NCBI RefSeq assembly: GCF_051106095.1
Contig: NC_135787.1
Span: 177,954,501 to 178,018,500 of the forward strand
DNA from: Pogona vitticeps
Taxonomy: Eukaryota; Chordata; Lepidosauria; Squamata; Agamidae
DNA length: 64,000 nt
Direction: 5' to 3'
This document shows positions 25,601 through 40,600 of the stretch, piece after piece (positions within the stretch are counted from its first letter, which is position 1; each line of letters begins with the position of its first letter). The notes beneath the pieces are model-generated. The model was not told the origin of the DNA. It did not search any database and worked only from the letters and a program-made list of their open reading frames with translations. The translations under genes and the position numbers were made by a program.

Positions 25601-28600
25601 GGTGGTTCCGCTCCTTCCTAGCTGACCGTATCCAGAGGGTGGTGCTGGGGGACAGTTGCTCTGCCCCATGGCATTTATGTCATGGGGTTCCTCAGGGCTC
25701 GATACTGTCCCCCATGCTGTTTAACATCTACATGAAACCGCTGGGAGAGGTCATCAGAAGGTTTGGGCTGAGGAGTCAGCAATATGCTGACGACACTCAG
25801 CTCTACCTCTCGTTTTCCGCCAATCCAGGTGAGGCGGTTTCTGTGCTGAACTCGTGTCTGGACCTGATAATGGACTGGATGAGGGTTAATAAATTGAAAC
25901 TCAATCCAGACAAGACGGAAGTGCTGTTAGTGGGTGCTTCGCCGGACAGGTTGGAGGGCCACTTCCCTGTCCTGAATGGGGTTACACTCCCCCTAAGGGA
26001 CAGGGTCCGCAGCTTGGGGGTGCTCCTGGACCCCAGTCTAACACTGGAAGCCCAGGTGGACTCGGTGGCCAGGGGCGCCTTCCTCCAGCTGCGGAAACTA
26101 TACCAGCTACGGCCCTACCTGGACGAGCGGAGTCTCATGACAGTTACACATGCACTGGTAACATCTCGTATTGATTATTGCAATGCGCTCTACGTGGGGC
26201 TGCCTTTGAAGACGGTCCGGCGACTGCAACTGGTCCAGAATCGAGCTGCGCGGCTGGTGAGTGGTGGGGCCGCCAGAGAGCACATCAAGCCGATTCTGTA
26301 TAATTTACACTGGTTACCAGTTGCTGTCCGGGCCCAATTCAAAGTGCTTGTTTTGACATATAAAGCCGTAAACGGCTTGGGCCCTGGATACTTGAAGGAC
26401 CGCCTCCTTCCATATGAGCCTACCAGGCTGTTAAGATCTAGCCAGGGGGCCCTTTTGAAAGAGCCATCCCTCAAGGAGGTAAGAGGGATGGCTTGTAGAC
26501 AAAGGGCCTTCTCGGCAGCTGCCCCCAGACTATGGAATGCCCTCCCGACTGAGATTCGTCTGGCGCCGACACTGATGACATTTCGGCGCCAGGTCAAAAC
26601 CTTCCTGTTCCAGAAGGCTTTTAATTGAAATAACATTAACTGTGGGTCTTAATGATGGCAATTTTAATTGTATTTTTAATTGTATTTTAATTGTATTTTA
26701 ACTGTATTTTAATCATTTTATTTTATTGCATTGAATTTTAATTGTTGTAAGCCGCCCAGAGACCTTTGGGTAGAGTGGGCGGCATATAAATTAAATAAAT
26801 AAATAAATAAATAAATTCTGAAGGAAATTAAGCCTGAGTGCTCACTGGAAGGACAGATCCTGAAGCTGAAGCTCCAATACTTTGGCCATCTCATGAGAAG
26901 AGAAGACTCCCTGGAAAAGACACTTATGTTGGGAAAGTGTGAAGGCAAGAGGAGAAAGTGTGGTGAGATGGTTGGACAGTGTCATCGAAGCTACCAACAT
27001 GAATTTGACCCAACTCTGGGAGGCAGTGGACAACAGGAGGGCCTGGTGTGCTCTGGTCCATGGGGTCATGAAGAGTCGGAGACGACTTAACTACTAAACA
27101 ACAACATGATTCTGTTCACTGCCATCCCCACCCCCACTTTTGTGCTATGCCTTTTTCTTTATTCAGCAGTGGTTAGGCCTCCCCTAAGGTACTGTGTCCA
27201 GTTCTGGACACAACACTTGGAGAAGGATTCAGACAAACAGGGGTGAGTTCAGAGGAGGGCAACAAGGATGATCAGGGGACTGGAAGCCAAGCCCTGTGAG
27301 GAAAGACGGAATGAACTGGGCATGTTTAGCCTTAAGAGAAGAAGACTGAGAGGTGATAGGATAGCACTTTTCACATACTTGAAAGGTAGTCATACAGAGG
27401 AGGGGCAGGGATCTGTTCTCAATCATCTTGGAGTGCAGGGCATGTGATAATGGGATCAGGCTACAGAGAGCCAGATTTCTGCTGAATATCAGGGGAAACC
27501 TGCCAACTGTTAGAGCAGTATGGCAATGGAACCAATTACCTCAGGAGGTGGTGAGTGCTCCCAACACTGGAGGCATTGAAGAGAAAATTGGAAAACCATC
27601 TGTCAGATCTGCTGTGATTTGGATTCCTGCATTGAGCAGGGGGTTGGACGTATAGGCCCCTTCCAGCTCCATTATTTTATGATTCTATCTGTCTGCCTGT
27701 CTAAAAAAAATCTAGTCTCTGAGAACCTTTTGATGCTGACTTGAAAGTCTGAAAATAGCCTTGATGTTTTGGCAAAATCATCGTTTAGAACCCATCCGTT
27801 ATCTGTGAAAGTGTTTAATCTAAATTCCGGGTTGTTTTCTTCTCTGAACCACCCTGGCCCTGATGTTTCTGTAAAAGAACAGCAGACCTTTTTAAGTTGT
27901 CAGATTGTCTAAATGTAGATGCTGTGCTGACTTTGAAGATAGAATTCGGGTATGAGAAAGATCCATGAGCAGAAAAATCTAAGGGGTACTTGATGCTTTT
28001 TCTGATCTCTCTCTCTCTCCCTTTCATCAGCTGTTTGGATTTGTGGAGAAATACGGGGCATCTGGAGCTTTGAAAACAAGCAAAGAAGATCTAAAGATGG
28101 CCGGCCTACAGAATTTCCTTGAGACCTTGAACAAGAAGCAAGGGAAGGAGGGTGAGTTTGGCTGTAAATTGGTCTTTAGTACAATTACAGAGAGGAAAGA
28201 TCCAAGGGATGAAAGAATAGTTGCCAAGACAGCAACTTCTTAAATGTGTAAGAACTCCATTCTGTTTGGCGCATCTCTATTCGTATATGTGTTTGCTGCC
28301 TTTTCATTTCAGTGCAAGCACCAGAAATGCATGTATTGCTTTGCAATACATGTGGTCTGGAGTTCATGTGCGACACTGAATCTGTGTATGTAAGATGATA
28401 TTCTTTTTCTCCCAGGGAAACAGTTGTTTACTCTAGAGATGGGGGTATTTGTATAGAAATATCTCCACACAGGTGGAAATAACGAGGGTCTGGCCCCACG
28501 GGGCCAGACTGTCCACTCACAATTTTGCCACTGCTGCTGGCTCTGCACAGGCTTCCTATCCCTCCGTTTTCCACAATCGACTACCCAGTCCTGGCAGGAG

Positions 28601-31600
28601 GCGGGATGACAAGCCTCTCTGCTAGGTCGGAGAGTGGTTAATCCATTGCGGAGAACAGCGTGATAGGAAGCCTCCGCAGAGCTGGCGGCAGCGGTGTAAT
28701 CATGAGTGGATAGTCATGAGTGGACATGGGGCTGATCCCTTGTTATTTCCACCTGCGCAGGGATATTTGTATTCATGTACGAATACAAATACCCCCATAT
28801 CTAGTTTATTCCTGCTGTCTTTTGAAAGCAAGTGAAAAAAATCAGTTTAGTAGGAAATTCAGCTCAATTATTTTCCTTGAAATAATATGCTTTTGATGAA
28901 TTATTGGGCATTTTTACACACAAGACTTAAATAAGAATTCCCTTTTAAATATATCTATGGGTGACAGTAAGTATTCTATGAATAAGAAGTACGCATATAA
29001 AGAATGTTTCATGTTTGGTTGATGTAGGCTTTCTTGACTTGATGAGACATTTTGATAGGTAGTTTTTGAACTACAGGAGGATCCCTGTATCTGTGGGAAT
29101 CAGTACCTGCAGTTTCACTTATCTGTGCTATGAAAATATTAAAAGAAAAAAATCCAGGGAAAAATATTTTCTCATGTATTACCAGAACTGGCCATTAGAG
29201 GAAGCCAGAGACCGTGCGACAAATTCTTTTTGTTGAAGAATACATAGGATGGTCTCTGTCATTGTTCAGTTCTGGCAATTCATGTGAATTTTTTTTATTT
29301 CTGGCTTTTTTTCTTTTACCATAGCATTTGGTATTATCCATGGCTTTCAGCATCTGCAAGAACTTGGAAATCAATTCTCCATGGATAAGTAGGTTCTACT
29401 GTATTTGAGATTGTTTGCCCGCAAGCAAGAGAAAGATAAGGTCTGTTACTTTTTCTTATCAGGATCCCTTTCATTTTTTTATAGCCTTGGTAAAACAAGT
29501 GGTGTCCATAGTTAGAGTTGTTAGAAGAGGTAGCCGTGTTGGTCTGTGATAGCCTATCAGGCCAAAAACAAAAGGAAAATAAAAAACAACAACAAAGAAG
29601 ACCAAAACATTGTGGCACCTTAAGTACTACTATATTTTAATGTGTTCATGGACAAGTCTGCTCTTATGTCTGAGGAAGTGCACTTGTCCGTGAAAGCTTA
29701 CATTGAAATATAGTAGCTAATCTTTAAGGTGTCACAATATTTTTTTTGGCTTCTTTGTTTTTTATTTTTATTTTGTTTTTGGCTTGATGTGCAAAACGAT
29801 TGTCCCACCCCTTGAGGAACAAAGCTTACACACAGTGCCACAAGCACAGGACAACTGGCTGCTTGTATATGAAGAAGCAAGCAACCCTCTTGAGTGCAAC
29901 TGCTTGTTTTGCTATACAGTGGTACCTCGCAAGACAACGACCCCGCTAAATGACGAATCCACATAACTATGACTTTTTATGTTGTAAGCCGCCTAGAGTG
30001 GTCGAAATGACTAGATAGGTAGGGTATAAATACAATAAATAAATAAATGAATAAAAAAATTTGCGATCGCTATAGCAATTCGCAAAACAGTCATTCCAGT
30101 GGGGGATTTTCGCTGGATGTTGATTAGGTCTGTTCTTCGTGAACCGTTTGTTTGCAAGACGATGCTTTTTACAACTGATTGTTGGCTCCACAAAATGGCT
30201 GCCCTGTGTTTTCCGGACCCATGCTTCACAGGGCAGCCATTTATACAGCTGATCAGCGCTCACAAAATGGCTTCCCTATGGGCGATCTTCGCTGGACGAT
30301 GAGATATTTTCCCCATTGGAACGCATTAAATGGGTTTCAATGCATTCCAATGGGGAAACGGTTTTTGCCTGACGACGATTTCGCTAAACAGCGATTTCAG
30401 TGGGATGAATTATCATCGTCATGCGGGGCACCACTATATTTGCTCAAAAATGACATTCATTCTGTGTTGAAAGCTCTACAAAATACCTCAGCCTCTTCTG
30501 GTATGAAGAGAAAAATTTTGCAGTTTGCATCCTCACGTGAGGATGAGACAAGCAAGAGTTCTTTTCTTTTTTCTTTTCTTTTCTGTTTTTGGACTACAAC
30601 TCTCAGAATTTGCCAAGAATTTTTCACTCAGCTGTACCTCCCATTCAAAAAAGAAAGTTGCTGCACTGCTTCCTGGGAGTGGTAGTTTTGGGGAGGAGCC
30701 TGCTATAGGGCCTAAAAGGTAGTGAGACTCCTAATCCTTCTGTTTTTGAACACGTAGATCCTGGTACAGGTGAATGAAAAATAAGTGTGAGTCAGTGGGC
30801 TGGAACTCTCAGAATTCTGGCTGGGGAATTCTTGGAGAATTCTGGAAGCTGAGTAGCACATTCCTTGTAAAAATTTACATGACTCATAAGAACACAAGAA
30901 TTTACATTTATGTGAACATTGATCAGACAATATGAATTTAAAAATAGGCTTTTAAACATGTTGCCTTCTTGTTTGTGGAACAATTGAAAAGTGTGGAGAC
31001 TAAGTTCCTCAATATCTGATCTGCAGGCACTCCACAGAGCTCCCCTGAAGATGCTGAAGACAGTCAGCCCAAAATGGCATCTCCTCTGATGCACATTGAG
31101 GGGTTCCTGGCTGCGCTCACAAATGCCAACCAAGATGGAAGAGTTATCCTCACGAGGCAAGGTACTTTGTATTTGAATAAAATAGCCCCCATATCCACGG
31201 GATCAGTATCCACGGTTTTACTTATCCATGGTCTGAAAGTATTAAAAATATTAAAAGAAAAGGATCCAGAAAATAATATTTTCACATGTATTACCATAAC
31301 AGGCTAACAGATGGTGTCAGAGACCATGTTATGAATACTGTAGTTCTTAGTGAAGAATACATAGCATGGCTTCTTGTGCCGTCTAATGGCCTGTTCAGGT
31401 AATGCATGTGCAAATAATTATTGTTTTTTTCTACTTTTTGCATGCTGAATATATAGTGTTCACCAATATCCATGGTTTTCAGTATCCACGGGGGCAGAGA
31501 GCCAATCCCCAGTGAATATTGGCATCCTACTGTATTTATTTTTGGCACCTCCTGAGTGGGGAAATTGAGCTGGTGATTTATCAGATTTGCCCACTTATAG

Positions 31601-34600
31601 TCTAAGAAAATGAAGCTAGAGAACAGGTGCTGGCCAGTACGTCTTTCAACAGATGAGCTGTTGAACCAAATTTGCAACCTCTTTTGAGTGTATATGTGTG
31701 TGTTTCCTGACCTTTTTTTACTCAAAGCCATGCAAAAATGCATAGAAATCATTGACTTGGAGCAAGCAGTGGAATGGTAAGAAGAGTTCTGCTCCTCACT
31801 GCTAGTAAAATGTTACTTTACCACCTTTTCTAATGTGTTGATCCCTCCCTTTTCCAGGCACTTTAGGTCTGAGCAGCCTCAAGTTTCTTCTCTTGAATCC
31901 AGCAGTGCATTTCGCTAAAGTATTGAAAGAGTGCCGGGCAGTGATCATTGCTGGGGGTACCATGCAACCGGTAAGATGTAGTGTTGAGTTCTCCAAGCTG
32001 TTGTTGTGGCCGCTGCTTCTAAATTGGCACTGGAATTTGGTAGAGGAAGCAAGAGGCTTGTGCCTGCAATAGTAAAATGTCCTAAAAGGTTAGGAGGTTT
32101 TCGGTGTTGCCTACAGAATTTGGAGCAGGGGACATGTGGTACTGTGTATTCATTTTTGTTGCTTCATGTTTGGGATGGAGAATAAGATTTAAATCTAACC
32201 AGAGTTTTATATTACAGTACCTGAAAAATATACCTTTGTTATACAGCAGGATCTCCTTATCTGCTGGATCAGCATCTGCGGATTCATTTATCCACTACCT
32301 GAAAATATTAAATAAAAAAAAAACCCACAGAAACTGGGTATTCTCCATTCCTGTCATTCATATCTTTATCACCTGTTTTTTTTAAGTACTGTAGTAAGAG
32401 TGCAGTAAGACTGCAGAATCTGTAGGGGATTGGTTCTAAGCTCTTTGTTGCTGTTGTTGTTGAGTTGTTAAGTCGTGTCCAACTCTTTGTGATCCCATGG
32501 ACCAGAACACGCCAGGCCCTCCTCTTTTCCACGGCCTCCTGGAGTTTGGTCAAATTCATGTTGGTAGCTATGATGACACTGTCCAACCATCTCGTCCTCT
32601 GTTGTCCCCTTCTCTTGCCTTCACTCTTTGCCAACATCAGGGTCTAAGCTCCTAGCAAATGCTATATATAGCATTGTATATGGCTTCCTCTAGTGGCTAG
32701 TTCTAATAAATACACTGTGGGTATGTGTGTATTTATGATATGTATAGCATTCTCTACTTCCATATTATATTATATCCACAGGGAGGGGCTTAGAATTGAT
32801 GCCCATGGATACCACAGTCTTACTATCCTCTCATTACTTAAAAAAAAAGGTGACAAGGATGCAAGTGACAGGAATGGAGAATATCCATTCAAATCACAAA
32901 TAATATTGGATGTCTCCTCACCATCACCAGTGAGCAGGCCTCCTCTGTGCACAATGGCTTCCAACAAGATTAAGTTGGCTGAGTCTCCTTTTAAACAAGA
33001 TGTTTCCTCAAGTGTTCAGCTTGTTCTGCTATCTCCACCCACTCCCTTTATTTATTTATTTTTAATTAAGAAGGCAAATTTGATTGGCCTTCAGCAGTGT
33101 GCTGTTTGCCCTATTTCTTCAGGCTGCCTGCAGTTTTTGACAAGCCCAAGAACTTGATTCTGTGTGTGTGTGATCTTAAGGTAGTGATCTCTTCAGGAAA
33201 ATCAGGATTTCAGTAACCCCATGATGGCAGGACCCCATGTGGGCCCTAGCTGATGGCAGTATATAAACAGGAGGATGGGATAGGAGGAGGGAAATCTGTG
33301 TGTATCTAGCCAGCAGTCCCAAGTGGAAGACATTAAGCTGGATGGTTGAAACAGGTTTGCACCTGCTGGCATCTCCTGTCATATCAAAATCCAGTGATCT
33401 GACTAGCTTTGTTCACTACCTCTCTCCTGCCTCTTAAGTGTGTCGAGGTTAAAGGAAGCAACTGTGTTTTACTGAAAGAAATAAGAGGGAAGGACAGATC
33501 AAAGCAACTGTGTGATCTAGGGAATCCTTTATGTGTACCTGTTAGCCTCGCTTTGGTTTATTAACAGCCAACGTCAAGCGTTCTTTGGTTTCTCGACTCC
33601 GTGGAACAAATCAATATCACATCCCAGCAAGCTGAGTAGTCAGGAAGGAAAGGATGCCAAGGGAAGGGTCTGACCAGGTGCTGCTTCAGAAAAAAAATGG
33701 AGACTTGCATTTTTCTTTGACAGAATGACAAAATTAACTTGCCCTGGCCAATTACTCTGCCCACCCCATTCCAAAATACAAAAATTAATCTGTGCCATTC
33801 CAAACAGTTACTGAGATGTGCTCTTTCTTGGAGAAGGGGCGAAGTGTGGTGCTGTTTGGATGTTGAGGGGATGTGGAGGTTTAAGAAGTAAGGAAAAGAC
33901 AGACGGCTTCCTTCCCCCGTCTTCCCTTCCTGAGATCTACTGCACTAAAGAGCTGCCCTTGCTAAATCTGAAAGCTGCTGCAGCGGGTAGACTGGCAGAA
34001 TATGGTTCAGGAGACCTAGATTCAAATCCTAATTTACCATGAATATCAGGAGGGGTGACTCTGGCCAGTTATGTTCTCTCAGCCTCACCCACCTCAGAAG
34101 AAGGTTGTGAGGATAAAGTAGAGACAAAGAGAGCCACGTATGCTGCCTTCCGTTCACTGAGGGAAAAGTAAGGTGTATATGTAATATGTGTCTCTAATCA
34201 CCATGTATGGGTGTGAAAGTTGGACAGTTAAGAATGCTGACCGGAAAAGGGTGATGCACTCATTCGAAATATGCTGCTAGAGGAGAGCTTTGAGGGTATG
34301 CTGGGCTGTCAGAAAGACAAACAAGTGGGTCCTAGATCAAATCAAGCCTGAATGATCTCTGGAGCCAGAAATGTTGAAGATGAGGCTATCCTTCTTTGGA
34401 CACATCATGAAAAGGCAGAATCCTGTGGAAAAGACAATAATGCTGGGAAAAGTGGAAGCCAGCAGGAAAAGAGGATGGCCAAATATGAGATGAACTGACT
34501 CCCTAAGGGAAACCACAAGCTGGTGTTTACAAGAGCTGAGCAAGGCAGTTGAGGACAGGACATTTTGGAAATCACTTATACATAACAACAACATGTAATA

Positions 34601-37600
34601 AATTGGTAATAAGTACTGTGTTTCCCCGAAAACAAGACAGGGTCTTATATTAATTTTTGCTCCAAAAAATGCATTAGGGCTTATTTTCAGCGGATGTTTA
34701 ATTTTATTTTCATGTACAACAATCTACATTTATTCAAATACAGTCATGTCATCTTCTGTTTGCTGCACAATGGTGGAGGGCAGGGTTTCACTTAACTGGG
34801 GCTTATTTTTGGAGTAGGGCTTATATTATGAGCATCCTGAAAAATCATACTAGGGCTTATTTTCAGCTCCAATTTATTTCTATACAGATTAGCACTCTAA
34901 AAATTCTTGACAGGAATTAGTGTGATAGCATATGAGGTGTGGCTATATGGACTCCTGAATCAATATTAATGTGCCTTTTTAAATAGAAGGCATGCAGATG
35001 AAACGTGTGTGTTGTGCAGCTTGTGAAACTGGGCAATGGGGCCAAAGCTTGGGGCGGAACACATGCTTTGCCTGCGGAATATCACAGGATCAGTGACTGG
35101 CATCTCCAGGACAGGCTGGGCTGATACAAACCCCCATCTGCTAGTGTTGTTTTAGATGTAACAGTTGGCGACCTCTGTATAGCTTCATCTATTCACGTAA
35201 TTGTGTACGCAGATATTTTGTTGAGATTTTCCTACAGCTCTAGAAAATGTGTGGTCTATACAGATGTTGCTAAACAGGAGTTCTCATTCAGCATGGCCCA
35301 TGGTGAGGATTGCTGGGAGTTGCAGACTAACAAGTGTCCAGACGGCCGTATGTTGCCTGTGCAAAATGGTGCTGGAGCCGAGGATTTCTGTAAATCCTGT
35401 TGGTGGTTGTAGGGTTTTTGAATAGTCAGTTTGCTGATCAGTGGACTGATCTTTTCATGCATAGATCCAAGACTGCTTTGCTGATGTTTGCGCTCTTCTA
35501 TTTACTTGTTACAGGCATCGGAAAACACATTATCACATTATCCTTAGACATTCTTACAACTGCAGGTTCTGCTGTTGTTTATATTCTTTACATGACTATT
35601 CATAGCTTTGTATATATTTTTGTGCCTCTTTTAGGACATCTTTACAGTGCTGCCTTGCTTAACGGCGATAATCCGTTCCAGAAAAATCGCTGTTATGCGA
35701 AAACATCGTAAAGCGAAAATAAAAAGCCAATTGGGCTAAAAACTCACCGTCCAATGGGCTAAAAAACCCTCACCGTTCCAATGGGCTAAAAACTCACCAT
35801 CCAACGAAGTTCCTCCATACAGCAGCCATTTTGGTGCCTATATAGCGAGGAATCCATCCCTAAACACAGCGGGGAGCCATTTTAATTACCTGGTGGCCAT
35901 TTTGAAACCTCCGATCAGCTGTTAAAAAAACATTGTTTTGCGAAGAATCGGTTCTCGAAGCAGGGAACTGATCATTGCGAAGCGAAAAAACCCTATTTAA
36001 ACCATCATTATGCAATTGCAAAAGCGATTGCAAAAACATCATGAAGCGGATTCATCGTAATGCGGGGTAATTGTAAAGCGGGGCACGACTGTATTTTTAT
36101 TCTTAATTTTTCTTCATCATTCTTGTCTTCTCAGTGTAGATCATCAGTAGGTCCTTCTCTTGATTCTTTTATAGAATCAAGACCATTCATAATTTTGTAT
36201 ATATTTTTGTGCCTCCTTAATCATGTCTTTATTTTTATTCCTATTTTTTCTTCATTATTCATTTCCTCCCCTTTATTTAGATCCCTCTCTTGATTCTTTT
36301 TTAAAAAGGAATCAGGAGATGATAGGGTGCAGTGAGGCCACAGGGTGGCACTGCGGCTCTTCCTTCAGGAGCTCAGCAAATGGGATCCAAGTGATGTTGC
36401 ACCATATAGAAAGGCAAGTCAGATGAAAATAAAAACTGGAGAAACGGTTAAGGTGTGCCCTGTATTTCTAATGTTTGGAAATACACTGCTTGTGATAGGA
36501 TTGTAGCCAGTTATGTTTCTGACACATGATTAGCCATTAAATAGTCATTAAATAGTGGCACAACTGTCATGGCTTGATCCCCCTTGGTTTTTATGCAGGT
36601 GGTCTGTGCCAGAGTTTCACTGAGATGCTGATAGCATCATGATGCACAGCCAGCCTTAATAGCATTCTGCAGCTATGGATTTGTACTGTGTGTACATGCA
36701 GATGTGTACATTCCACTTCAGCTGAAAAGATTTTGTGCCTATTGATTAAAATCCTGTTTCATAAATTACATCTGAGGAAGAGTGATGACATAACTGGTAG
36801 GGGGAGTTTTTCAGTTATTAAAGACTTCCTTCTTTAGACCTGTGGTTGGTTGACTTGTGAGTATTGTGTTACCTTGCATGGAAACCATGGGATGGCAGGA
36901 GGAGGTCTTTAATTACAAAAAAAAAATTATCTGTTCGGGAATGTTACCTGATGACAAAGACTTTTTGCTAATTAAAGATGTCCTCCTTAACATCCTGTGG
37001 CTTCCATGGCTTCCACCCAATGAAACATGCAAGTAAGACAAGCTGCAGACAAAAGGAGGATGTCTTTAACTACAGTGAAGCCTCGCAAGATGAAAATAAT
37101 CATTCCGCAAGTCGTTTCATATTGCGAAAATTTTGTCTTGTGAAGCGTGGTTTCCCATAGGAATGCATTGCAATTTAATTAATGTGTTCCTATTTGTCTT
37201 GCGAAGCACGGCCATAGAAAAATTTGTTTTGCGAGTCACAAAAATCGCAAAAGGCTTTCTTCTTGCGAGTTTTTCGTTGCGCAAGTCATTAGTCTTGCGA
37301 GGCATCACTGTACTTAAAATCTTCCACTAGCAATGATACAATCAGTCGTGTGCTGGCACAGTTTATGCAACGGGATTTTGGCGACTATATAGACCAAGAG
37401 AGAGAAACTTCTTCAGTTCTGTTTAGAGAATGTGCATTGTAATGTGCTGTGTAATTACAGTTTTACTGCCATGGCATGGATTTGTGGGCTAACACAGCTT
37501 ACTGTAAAAACAAATAAAACAATTTAAAATTGGAGCTTATTGCAGGATGCTAAGAATTTCTTACAGATAGTGACCAGTGAAGAAAGACTAAGGCAAATGA

Positions 37601-40600
37601 TCAAGAAATTATAACATGAAATGCAGAAAGCTGAGAATATTTTGGCCACATAATGAAAAAAAAAAGGGGGGGGGAGAACCAGATTGTGACACCCAGTTAT
37701 TCAAGATACAATATTGGGAAAAGATGTTCAGGGAGGAGAAGAGTTTGTTGGAGACTGGTTTGGAGGCAGTACAACATCATTGTTTTTAGAGCTGCTTCAT
37801 CCAAGGTCAGAACAGACATAATTAATGGTGCCCAGCTTCTGCTAAGGGAGGAGGCAGAGATACCAGCGGTTTGGCTTTTAACTGGGTTCCATTAGTAAAA
37901 TACAGACTGTGGAAACCAGCTTTTTTAGAATCTCAGCTTTCACTTTAAAATGAAATAAACAGAAATTTCTAATCTTTGTGGTTGCCAGGGTTTGCTTGAA
38001 AGTCTGTGGGTGTCTCAGAAACGAGAAAGCTGTGAAATCAGGTGTCAGGAAAACACCAATTCAGCACCTTGTACGGATTCATCCTCTCTTTCATATGCAT
38101 AAATCATGGAATTGTTCCGCATTTGTAGCATAAGGTAGAGCAGTAGTATTGGGGTCGGGGCCACAGCCCAGTAGCTGAAGATATCCTTTGCTCCCCTGGG
38201 GAACAACTAGCAGGCGGTGTCGATTGTGGACAGAGGACTCTTAATACGTACAGTTGAAAGACTCTGTGGTTCTTCCATGTTTTATTTCCTGAACTCCCAA
38301 AGTGGGAAACCAGCAGTGGTTTGCAAATTGAAGATGGGGTTGGCTGGTCTGATCTGTTGCAGCTTATGCAGGGCCTCGTGGCGCAGTGGCTAAATCGCTG
38401 TACTGCAGCCAAAACTGTGCTCATGACCTGGGGTTCAATCCCAGGTAGCCGGCTCAAAGCAGCACCCCCCCTTTTTTTAACATGGTTTGCATTTTCATTT
38501 AAAATGATGGGGTGCACCCAGCGCTTCAGTACTGCTAAGTTTTTTTCTTTTCTTTTTTGAAAGAGTACATCTTTTACTGTATGGCTTCTAGGTGGCCGAT
38601 TTCCGGGAGCAGCTGCTTGTGTGTGCAGGGGTCAGCGCAGACCGAGTTGAGGAGTTCTCCTGCGGTGAGTCTCTCAGAGGATACAAAGTGCTTTTCTGTG
38701 CTGTAAATTGCAGCCAGCAGGCAGGCCCTGCCTGGTGGATGCTGCAGCACTGTGGGTGGCCAAGTTTGGCTGGCTCTGCTCTTTCCCGCCAAAATGCCAG
38801 AGCCAGGGGAATGAAACAGCTTTTCACCTCTGGCTACAGTTTCCTGCAGAGAATCATTGCCACCTTCAGCTGGCAAATGTGTTGCTCTGGAGGTTGGGAG
38901 ACAAAAGAGAATTTTATTTTTTCTTAAAGCTAAAGATGAAGGAAACTGGCTGGGTAGTTCAGTCGTTTAGGCATCTGGCTGCGGAGCCAGAAATTGGGGG
39001 TTCAGTTCCCCCATGGTGTCCCCTGGGTGGCCTTGGGCAAACTGTACAGTCCCAGGGCACCCAGCCTGTGTGCTCAATGGTAGAACTTCAAAACATCTGG
39101 AAGGCCATAAGTTGCCCACCCTTGACTTACAAGCTGTTTTGTGTAGACATGGTTGTTCAGCTTTGGTGCCATTCATTCCTTTTCCCTGTTTTTGTTTTAT
39201 CAGGTCATGTGATTCCCCCAGACAACATTTTACCCATCATACTGTGCAGTGGCCCATCCAATCAGCATCTGGAATTCACCTATGAGAAGAGAGGCCTGCC
39301 TCAGATGGTCAGTATTTGTACTTAGCATTCTTCCAAACAATGCAGCTTTCTTTTTGAGAATTCGGATGGCCCATTTTGGCAAGGAACGATAGCCATCGTC
39401 TCTGAAAAGAATTGTGATCTGGGTTTAGAACTGAGATAGTGGCCCTTCACAGCTTCTGGAAAATTCAGGCAAGTCCTGGGAATTCATATGATAAAGTTGT
39501 ATCTTCCTCCTTGCAGCAGATGGGCTGTGATTAAAATTAAACAGAATAGAAAAAGGAGAAAGTATATTCCTTTCTGGGGGATATATAGTTAGTGCCCTCA
39601 GCACAAGCAACCTTTTTGTGTGAGTATGTGTGCAGGAAATGTCTCCTGGGTTCATTTTTAGTGAGCTGCTAAGTGGATTTTTTAAAGAAGAAAATTACTT
39701 TATTATTTATAATGGTTCTAGGCTTTAAAACTTGTTTAAATTGTTAAAATTATGAGTATGTGGCAGTGTATGAACTGTAGGGAGCTGCTTCTTTTTAAAA
39801 TGATTGTGTATTAGAATGTGAAAAAGAAGAGGCAGCAGAAGAACCAAGAAGCACAAAGCATAATACTGGAAATTCTGCTAGGCAGAATTCAGAGCTTTAT
39901 AGTTATTTTTAGTTAGACACTTAGTAGATCCTCTGAGAGCTGAGATACCCCAGCATCTTCTATGACACCTGTTTCCATACCACAATGGTTTGCTATAAAG
40001 ATAATCATGTGTAGGATGTACTTCAATGAATGTGTTGTTGATTCCAACACTACATGACGTAGCTAAATACTAAGTAAAGTGCTCTCTTCTCTATGCATCC
40101 GCTTGACTTGGGCACAATTGGAGTGGACAAATTCCTTGTCCACCTCACTTCTGTTCAGTAGACTCCTTCCCAATTTATACTTTTTCAGTTGTTGGGGTGA
40201 ACTGGGGAGTTTTGTTGCCAGAAGCTTACTGTATATGAGCCCTGTGGCACAGGGATTAAACTGCAGTACTGCAGTCTAGTCTCTGCTCATGACCTGAGTT
40301 TGATCTTGATGGGCTTAGGCAGCTGGCTCAAGGTGGGCTCCACCTTTTCATTCTGAGGCCTGTAAATTGAGCACCCAGCTCACTGGGGGCACAGTGTGTA
40401 GCCTGGATAATTAAAACTGTAAACAACCCAGAGGCCGTTCTAGCACTATGAGAAGGTATAGAAGCTGAAACAACAATGACAACAATGATACGCTGGCTAA
40501 GGTATGCAGGGCAATAAATTTTTTTAAAAAATAAACAGCTTTTCCAAAGTCTGGCCAAGAGCCTCATCTTGTAGCAGCAGCTGCATGGCAGACATAATGT

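Noticed and set aside
23776-26628. 950-codon ORF as a host gene
   Set aside because: Its motifs ([29 protein letters not shown]) are those of an L2-clade LINE. The first ~18 codons belong to the surrounding BovB and join by chance.
30179-30685. 168-codon ORF as a gene
   Set aside because: Most of it is a Tigger-like MITE (29917-30436) read in one frame.
38948-39013. tRNA gene
   Set aside because: It has tRNA-like A and B boxes, but it is followed by a SINE body shared with other copies, and the anticodon loop is irregular.
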